From Casuarina equisetifolia (lineage: Eukaryota > Streptophyta > Magnoliopsida > Fagales > Casuarinaceae): a DNA stretch of 64,000 nt. The notes beneath the pieces were generated by a model, which saw only the letters and a list, made by a program, of their open reading frames with translations, had not been told where the DNA came from and searched no databases. Position 1 is the first letter of the stretch. The number at the start of each line of letters is the position of its first letter. Position numbers and translations under genes: made by a program. This document shows, piece after piece, positions 56,701 through 64,000 of this stretch. The stretch is from positions 20,122,682-20,186,681 of the forward strand of contig CM052360.1 of the NCBI GenBank assembly GCA_028551475.1. The letters are read 5' to 3'.

Positions 56701-59700
56701 GACCATTTCAATTCATGAAAATTCCATGTTGGGAAAATCTATTAGGCATTCCAATGTGAAGAAGCTGTCACAGTATTTAATTTCCTTCTCTCTAAAGGGA
56801 GTGTTTAATAAGTGATCATTGCCCTTTTTAATTTTTCTAATGCAATTCAGTTATTTGAGGAAGTGCGGATGGGAATGGAAGCACCTCATCTCTTTGCTAA
56901 TGAGTTTGAAATAGCAATTAGTATAACAAAAGACTCTAAATGTGTCGTTTATCATTAGTTTATTAGCCATCTTGCATACCCCGGTAATTATCTTTGCGAC
57001 ATTAATATAATCTAACATAATAAAATTAAGAAACTTAAAAGGCATATTTATGAGATTTCCAATCATTGAGAATACTATCAAGGTTGCAGCCATTTTCATT
57101 GTGGTAATTCGTAGGCCTTAGATTGAAAAGTGTGACACCTTATTACATCTATATTGAGCTCTTTTGGAAGCCTTACTTGGTTGAATCGGCTTTCCCATAA
57201 ATCTAGGAAATTGGGTCTCTTTAGATCGATTGCAACGCAACCTTGTTTTATAATAATGTCGACAGTTAAGTTTCTAATGCATACTAATATGATGGTTGTC
57301 TAATAAGTGGGATTTTATGATAAACAGTCACAAATATAAAATTTCAATTGGTTCTGCTTTTTTTTTTGGTCACCTGAATCATAATTTAATTCTGTTACGT
57401 TTATTATTAGGTAGAGAGCAAAGATTAGTGGTAAGGGGAAAATTGTAATTTTTTCAATTAGAATTTCTCTCACTTTGCTTAAAAATATGAGACATAAAAT
57501 ATGCGTTATATATTATTTGCTAAGTTGGTACAGTGACCAAAGAGAGAGAGCTGCTAGAGAAATTTCATCTATGTATGGAAATTCCTAAATAGTGATAGAT
57601 TATATTATCTCGTTGACTTGGGAATTGATTTACAAAGAAAGCTATTAGAGAGGATTTCTCCTTCTTTTTATTTTCCTTTTTTAAAGGAATCTATTTGTAT
57701 GGAGGTCCCTAAATAGTGATAGATTACCTCTCTTATGAATATAAGAATTAGTTTAACCCGAATGATATAAAGTTCTTGATACTTTTTTTTTTGTGGTGTA
57801 AATGTTTGCTATTCAATCCAGATCCATTCCTAACATTTATCTTCGAATTAGATGTCATAATATCAAAGTTTTTGATTTCTATTTGTAATGGAAGATTAGT
57901 ATATTTTACTACCAAAAAAAGAAAGATAGAATTAAATAATTATCTATAGAATTAAAACAAGTTTGTTGTCCAATACAAGCTTTTAAGGAATTAGGGAATT
58001 CATCTAAATAACGTGTTGACTAAATGATGATAATATCATACTCCTAAGATGCAAAAAGAAAATTCAGAGAAAAAGAACTTCTGTTGTTTAGTGTTTTGAA
58101 TTGGTTGTCTTGGAAGTTTAGGGTTTCTGAATGTTCGTTATCTGGTTTATCTCCACATATGCACCTTTGTCTTCGTGCCAAGTTAGGTAACTCCTTTTAT
58201 ATAACAAATGATGAGTCTTTCATTTTTCCATTTGATACTTGTCTGTTCTTTAGAATCTCTTTACTGTATGCGAAGATTCCCAGAACTCGAGTCAGCTTTC
58301 TACGCCGATGTTCTTTTTAGCAAAAATTGAAGAAATTAGCGGAGGCCAAAAAGTTAGTGGCGGTAGTTGTAATGTTTTCCAAGTATTGCTTTTAGATATT
58401 GTATACAAAAGTACGTGATTCCTCTTGCTTTATAAAAAGTTAATTTACGTGTTAACTAATCTTTTATTTCTATTGCTCAAAAGGTGGTGTTAAATAATTG
58501 ATCATTGTCCTCTTCAACTATAGGCGTGCCATGTCCAACCCTTTCTTGGCGACGAATTTGAAAAATAAAAGCCATGTGTCTAGTTGGGATCAAAAGGTTA
58601 ATGGCAGTAGTTGTAATGTTTGGTAATGATTGGTGATATTGTATTTAATGAATACTGTACTCTTATTTCACAATAAGTTAATTTAAATGGTAACTTTTTT
58701 CTATTCCATCACTTTAAAGGCAGTATTTAATAATTGGCCATTGCCCTCTTTAATTGCTTTAATGCATATTTAGTTTCTTTTGGGAAGTCTATGATCCTGT
58801 ACGGGGAATATAGGCTTCTTTTCCGTTTGCTAATAAGTTTAGAACAACAGCTCTTAAGATGTAATTGAGATGATAAGGAGAACATGCTTAATTGCATTTT
58901 TGATTGACTTCATATTTTGGGATAGCCGTTTTCTTGATCACTATTTATTACCCATCCTATTCACCCTGCTGTACATTATTAATATAATAATTGAACATCA
59001 TTTGTAAGATTTCCAATTGTTGACAATGGTATCAAGGTTGCAACCTATTTTCGTTTTGGTATTTAACATCGCTTAGATAGAAAAATACGCTTTTTTATTA
59101 CATCTATGTTCAGCCTCTCTGGAAACCTTGTTTGGTTGAAGAAGTATAGCCGCTTCTCATATATTTTTTTTTTAACATTTTCCATAAATTTCTGAAATTT
59201 GAATCACTCTATATTGTTTACAATAGAAAGTTTCTTCTAAAGAATATTTAATATTTTATTTTTCTGTGCATACTTATTTGATGATTTTGGCGTAAGTGAG
59301 AATTTCTGATAAACACCCTTAATTATAAAATTCTAATGGGATTTTCTTTTATTTGTGTTGCCTAAATTATCGAAGTTGCGTTGCTTTTTTTTTTTAATTG
59401 AATTAGTTGCTATATTTCTAAAAGTTGTTATACCTATTTGAATGAAAAAAAAACAGTATTTTGAATAACGAGAAAAAAAAAGATAGAATTAAGTAATTTG
59501 CATATGGAATTTGAAACTTATGTTTTTTTTTCAAATAAGGACATATGTTTGTAGAAAAAATGATTACTAAATCATCTAATAACATATGATAATAAGATGA
59601 TAATAGTGATGGTTAGCAAACATATGAGGTACAAAGAAAGAGTTCTGTTTATATATATATATATATTAATTTTTAATTTTGGGTAGGTAAAAGGGGTATA

Positions 59701-60400
59701 CGGGTGAAAAGGTTTTGTCCTAAGCGGTGCTCAGCCAAGTGCAAGAAATAGTTTTAAGTAAAAAAGAATTTTCCTCGTAATCAGTGAGTGAGGACTTGGC
59801 TGTCTTGGAGTTTAGGGCTTAGAACGTTTGTCATTGTCTGTTTTACTTTCTGTTTAAAGAATTTGGGCCTGACAATTCCACCAATGCACGTTCGTTTTTG
59901 TGCCAAGTTAGGTTACTCATCTTTTTGCATAATAACCCACCATATTTTTCATTTTTCTTCCCATAATTGTCTTTTTTCCATAACCTCTTTACTGCATACG
60001 AGGATTCCTCGCAATTTGAGTATTTTTTCTAGACCAATATTGTTTTAGTCAATATTGCTTCATAGGAGAATTTCCTCTCTGCACCAGCTTTTGTCATTTC
60101 ACTGTCTGGTTAGTGTACCTGGTCATTACAGGAAGCTACTGTGGTTGTAGGCGTTTGGAGACCAAGAAGGATGAAAAGTTTGGGAACTCTCTCATGATTT
60201 AAGGTCTCGTCGACGGTGCGCCAGCGAACACAAATCCCTTGAAAGCAGTATATGCATGTCTATCGGTGAAGAACAACGAATGAAAAAGGCGTTAAAATTA
60301 CCACTGAGATACATCGCGAAGCTAAATAGAAGGCTGAAATATAAGAATTCACCTGTGTTACGGTGTTCAAACATTCCTACCAAAATTCATATAGAAGTTG
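56700..60400. repeat. Tandem 1.7-2 kb units upstream of DUF247 gene 2
   Basis: Two consecutive units (about 56700-58690 and 58690-60400) share GTATTTAAT...TGATCATTGCCC-like starts, ATCAAGGTTGCA (57078 and 59030), TTATTACATCTAT (57142 and 59095) and the GGCTGTCTTGGAGTTTAGG-like end (58105 and 59800). Copy A has only one, shortened unit. ORFs inside are short and not conserved. An (AT)n run lies at 59648-59666. Confidence 0.72.
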
Positions 60401-60544
60401 ACAAATGGTTAACTTAGTTGAGAGTAGATCTTACTTGGGATCTTTTGATCCCAAATTTGACATCACTGTATGCATTGGTGTATATTTATTAAAAAAAGAA
60501 AATTTGTTCAGTGGAACTTGTTTTTGTTTCTTCAAAATCAAGTT

Positions 60545-61640
60545 ATTTGACATCTAAATGCCAGTACTTCAACAGCATGTTGATACAGAAAGTGAAATGC
60601 AAAATCTTTGAAAGTGGAGATTCATGCAAAGGCTTTCTTCCATTGTCTTTAGCCCTTAAACAACAGGACAAAATGAAAAGACAGACTTAAAATTATGTAT
60701 GCCATCTTAGGTCCATATTACCTGGCAACGAATTTGAAAATAAAAGCGACTTGTGCTTAGTTGAGGTCAAAAAGTTAATGTCGGTAGTTGTAATATTTTT
60801 TGAGGATTGTTTTTCGATATTATATGCAAAGAGTGATGGAGTCCTCTCATCTTTAAAAATTAATTTATATGGTTAGTAATCTTTTTTCTCCCATCACTCA
60901 AATGATAATGTTTAATAACTTATCATTATCCTCCTCAACTATGGAAGTACCATTTCCAATCCATATTCCTGTAAGGTTATAGATGCAAGGAATTTGAAAA
61001 ATAAAAGGGATGTACGTTCACTTGAGGTCAAAAAGTTAATGGTGGTAGTTGTTACGTTTGGTGAGGATTACTTTTTGATATTGAATGCAATGGATATTGG
61101 AATCCTCTCACTTTACAAAAAGTTAATTTACTTGGTAGCTTATCTTCTTCTTCTTCTTCTGCTTCTTCTTCTTTTTTCCTTTTTTGATTTCCGTGACTCA
61201 GAAGCTTGTGTTTAATAACTGATGATTCACCTCTTTAATTATTTTAATGTATATGTCGTCTTTGAGGAAGGCTAGTGTCCTATGCGGGGAATATAGGCAC
61301 GTATCTTCATCTGTAAATGCTAGTATGTCAAGAGCACGTTGATACAGAAGTTGAAGGCTAAACGCAAAAGCGTTGAAAGCGGAGACGCTAAAGGCTTTCT
61401 TCGGTTCTCTTAGGCCCTTAACAATAGGACAAAACGGGAAAGATAGAACTAAACCATGGAAGTGCCATTTCCGACCCACGTTGCTATAAGATTCTACTCC
61501 ATTTGCCTGGCAACAAATTGAAAATAAAAGCGACATGCGTCTAGTTGAGCTCAAAAAGTTAATGCGGTAGTTGTAATGTTTTCTAAGGATTGCTTTTCGA
61601 TTATTTATGCAGAAAGAACTAGACTTGTCTCACTTTACAT
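60545..61640 (+). repeat. Array of DUF247 upstream repeats, copy B
   Basis: Partner of 24720-26100, with three cores (60769, 61024 and 61548) of GAG(G/C)TCAAAAAGTTAATG. The third unit lacks the LINE present in copy A. A CTT microsatellite lies at 61144-61176. No ORF is supported. Confidence 0.8.
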
Positions 61641-61805
61641 GAAGCTAATTTACATCACAACCTATCTTTTATTTGTTAATGAGAAATGGTACGCAAAAGA
61701 CGAACGGATAAGGAAGAAAGAAGGTGAAAGAATGATGACCTGATCGCATGCTTTTACAGTGGATTAAGGACCTTTCCTCTTTTTGCAGTCAGCACACCGA
61801 TAAGG

Positions 61806-61890
61806 CTATAAATTAATGGTAAGTGGAGTCCGCACTACCAATGAAGATGTAAAGTAAGTGGCAAAGTAATGATATATACATTTCTATAAA
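61806..61890 (+). promoter_or_regulatory. Putative TATA elements of DUF247 gene 2
   Basis: CTATAAATTAATGG at 61806 and TCTATAAAGG at 61883 are conserved with gene 1 (26106 and 26181). This suggests the same promoter architecture. Function is inferred. Confidence 0.5.
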
Positions 61891-61914
61891 GGTGAGGGAG
61901 AAGCTGCGTGGTTG

Positions 61915-62169
61915 CACTCATAAATGCATTGCTGTTCCCGGGCCTGTAACCTATAATTTAGTCTTCCATTGTTCGCCGAACTAAAACTGAAGAACAACTT
62001 TACTTCTGGAGGAAATCGTACCCGGTGGAAAGGGACTTTGGTCCAAAACACACAGGCAGTTCTCATCTTTTGGTGAACAGAAAAACTACTATTTACCCTG
62101 CAAAGACCGGATGTCTTTGCAGCTTTGTTTCAGTGCCCTACAATGGCAAAACAAACTTCTCCGCGGCAG
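61915..62169 (+). other. Predicted leader exon of DUF247 gene 2
   Basis: Counterpart of 26215-26480, ending CGCGGCAG before a GTGCAC donor. Unlike gene 1 it contains ATG codons: a short upstream ORF at 61929 and an ATG at 62111. From the latter there are 19 codons plus two bases to the exon end, which is the correct phase to join the DUF247 frame in the next exon. Confidence 0.5.
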
Positions 62170-62929
62170 GTGCACTTTCTTTTTTGTTAATTTGTTTAGT
62201 TATATATTTTCTCCTTCCCTTTTCTGTGGTTTGTCTTTTAGACTTCTCATATCACTTAGGTTCAAATTTAAATTAAAATACTGAGAATTAAATGAATGTA
62301 CTATAGATTGAAAATATATAATAAAGAGTACTTTAAGAATAAGAAATTACGCATACCTCATATAAATTTTTTTAATTCATAATTGATTTCAGGGGATAAA
62401 AAAGTTTCTGGAAAAGACCTGCAAGTGATACAAAAATACAGAGAAAAACAGATTATATGAAATTTTGCATATATGGCCAAATTTAACTCAGTCTATGTTG
62501 ATTTTCATTGTCAAGGCTCTACCCTTGCCCTTAAAGGTTGAATTCCTAGCTTGTATTTACATTATTTTCCGTGCTTCTATTATCGGTGTTGAATGTATAA
62601 CTCTTTCACTTATGAGTCACCAACCTAAACCTTAAAACAAAACAAAAAGTACCATAAACAGCTAATATCCTATATCTACACCATGCATCATGTAATTGTC
62701 TCTTTTTTTCCAATTTTTGCAAATGAACTGAATCCAACTAGAATATTATACGTCCTTAAAGTGGATAGCCAATTATACTCATGAAGAAAAATAATCAAAT
62801 CTATGTTTTATCACACCTTTGAATTTCTAAATGACCTTTTTTTATTGCAATTAATGAAAGGTATGTAGATAGTACCTCTAATGATCCTTACTTCTTGCTT
62901 GATCCCTAAATTGGAATTTATTGGCACAG
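62170..62929 (+). other. Leader intron of DUF247 gene 2
   Basis: GT donor at 62170 and TTGGCACAG acceptor ending at 62929, both at the positions used in gene 1. AT-rich and somewhat shorter than the 820-bp intron of gene 1. Confidence 0.5.
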
Positions 62930-64000
62930 ACAAAGGCCAACGGATGGAAATAACGATGATCCAATCGACATAGAAAACACTCCATCATTGGAAGAACCAA
63001 GGAGAAAGGGGTCAGAAAGCTCGGTTCGCTTGCCTTCTAGAAGTATCTATGTAGTTCCTAATCGACTACGTCATGTGAATGAAAAGGCCTATACGCCCAA
63101 AGTAGTCTCCATTGGTCCAATTCATCATGGAAGAGCACACCTACTGGCTATGGAAAATCTTAAAGCGAAGTACCTGCAAGATCTTATCTGCATCACCAAC
63201 GTAGACAAGGAGACTTATATGGCGGTTGTAAGGCGAAACGAAGAGAAACTGCGTGCTTATTATGATGAACCGATTGAGTTTGACAGTGATGAATTTGTGA
63301 AAATCGTTTTAATGGATGCTGCTTTCATCATTGGTGTCTTATTCAAGTTCAGATATAGTAACGTGCCAGTTGGAGAGGATGACCGTATATTTGGAAAACC
63401 ATGGCTGTTGCAGGACGTATGGATTGACATGCTCTTGATTGAGAATCAACTTCCATTCTTCATTCTTAAAGATCCTTCTGAGCCCTACATGGAGTACACT
63501 GACTGTGGAAATCCGGTCTGCATCTTTAACCTCGTACATTACTTCTTCAGAGTTCAACTGCGTTTGGAGGTTGCCAAAGACAGATTGGCAAATATCAGTC
63601 CTTCTAACATTGAGCATTTTGTTGACTTCCTAAGACACTTACATCTACCTTCAAGCAACAATTGGACAGGTAAACTTCAAAAAAGCATACCTAGCATAAG
63701 GGAGTTGCACCAGGCGGGGGTCAAATTTGAAGTTGGATCGAGCAAAAACTTATTTGACTTTGAATTCAAGAATGGCAAGCTAAAGATCCCCAAACTCATT
63801 ATAGGAGATGAAACGGAAGTATTAATCCGTAATTTGATTGCTTTTGAGCAATGCCATTACAAAGAGACTTACATTAATGATTATGTTATTCTCATGAATC
63901 GCCTTATTAATACTAAAAAGGATCTGAACTTAGTGGCTGAGTATGAAATTGTTGAGAATTGGTGTAGCAATAGCGAGCAAGGATCATCTCTTATAAACAA
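62930..64000 (+). CDS. Second DUF247 gene, 5' part, cut by window edge
   Basis: Open reading frame (codons start at 62931) without a stop to the window end, parallel to gene 1 up to about its residue 405. DUF247 motifs: IYVVPNRLR, AYTPKVVSIGPIHHG, FVKIVLMDAAFIIGVLF, then LLIENQLPFFIL, and later IPKLIIGDETEVLIRNLIAFEQ. The C-terminus and membrane anchor lie beyond the window. The two ATGs of gene 1 correspond to AGG (62934) and ACG (62940); the ATG at 62944 is out of frame and stops quickly. The next in-frame ATG in this exon is at 63150 and would remove the first conserved block. A start in the leader exon (62111) is the alternative. It could be functional or a recent pseudogene. Confidence 0.85.

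Noticed and set aside
58084-58320. 78-codon ORF shared in part with 16021 and 59788
   Set aside because: The three copies keep nucleotide similarity but differ in frame and length; better explained as a non-coding repeat.
1-64000. tRNA, rRNA and CRISPR
   Set aside because: No cloverleaf with conserved arms, no ribosomal RNA blocks and no regularly spaced identical repeats with unique spacers were seen by eye; short tandem repeats are microsatellites or retroelement-related.

Overview
The window looks like nuclear DNA of a dicot, probably woody, plant. It is AT-rich, gene-poor and full of retroelement debris: plant L1-type LINEs, a Ty3/gypsy chromovirus with an Athila-type insert, and a miniature LTR element. 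The only host genes I recognise are plant families: two DUF247 (UPF0481) genes and a broken FMO1-like flavin monooxygenase. There is no prokaryotic or organellar signal. The species cannot be fixed from the sequence.

Large-scale layout. The window holds two diverged copies of one long segment in tandem, offset by roughly 36-39 kb. Copy A is about 1-28,800 and copy B about 38,918 to the window end. Collinear anchors are 1-3166/38918-41946, 11165-12225/53340-54836, 12700-15620/55570-56700, 15980-16590/59760-60390 and 24720-28771/60545-64000. Most length differences are mobile elements present in one copy and absent from the other, so each copy supplies empty sites for the other. Smaller duplications lie inside (31.7-34.6 kb against 35.9-38.3 kb; 56.7-58.7 kb against 58.7-60.4 kb).

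Region by region. 1-11 kb: recurrent promoter-like non-coding repeats, LINE fragments and, at 10088-10442, a very young miniature LTR element (TRIM). 11-16.6 kb: duplicated non-coding DNA, a short LTR plus primer-binding-site relic, and LINE insertions. 16.6-24.7 kb: a decayed chromovirus with both LTRs, primer site, polypurine tract and TTAAG target duplication, whose gag-protease-RT part is replaced by Athila-type gag and 3' DNA. 24.7-28.8 kb: an array of promoter-proximal repeats, then an intact DUF247 gene (488 aa) with a leader intron. 29-41.9 kb: mostly unexplained low-copy repeats. 41.9-49.3 kb: nested LINEs, one nearly full length (4.6 kb, 18-bp target duplication), and a decapitated third copy of the DUF247 upstream region. 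49.3-52 kb: FMO pseudogene on the minus strand with a LINE in its first intron. 53.3-64 kb: copy B, ending in a second DUF247 gene cut by the window edge.

The most interesting point is the second DUF247 gene. Both start codons used by the first gene are mutated, but an ATG unique to this copy in the upstream leader exon is exactly in frame through the conserved leader intron. The gene may therefore have re-acquired a start with a new N-terminus. I did not find an exotic multi-gene system. The rest of the interest is in duplication history, repeat-family structure and transposon nesting.
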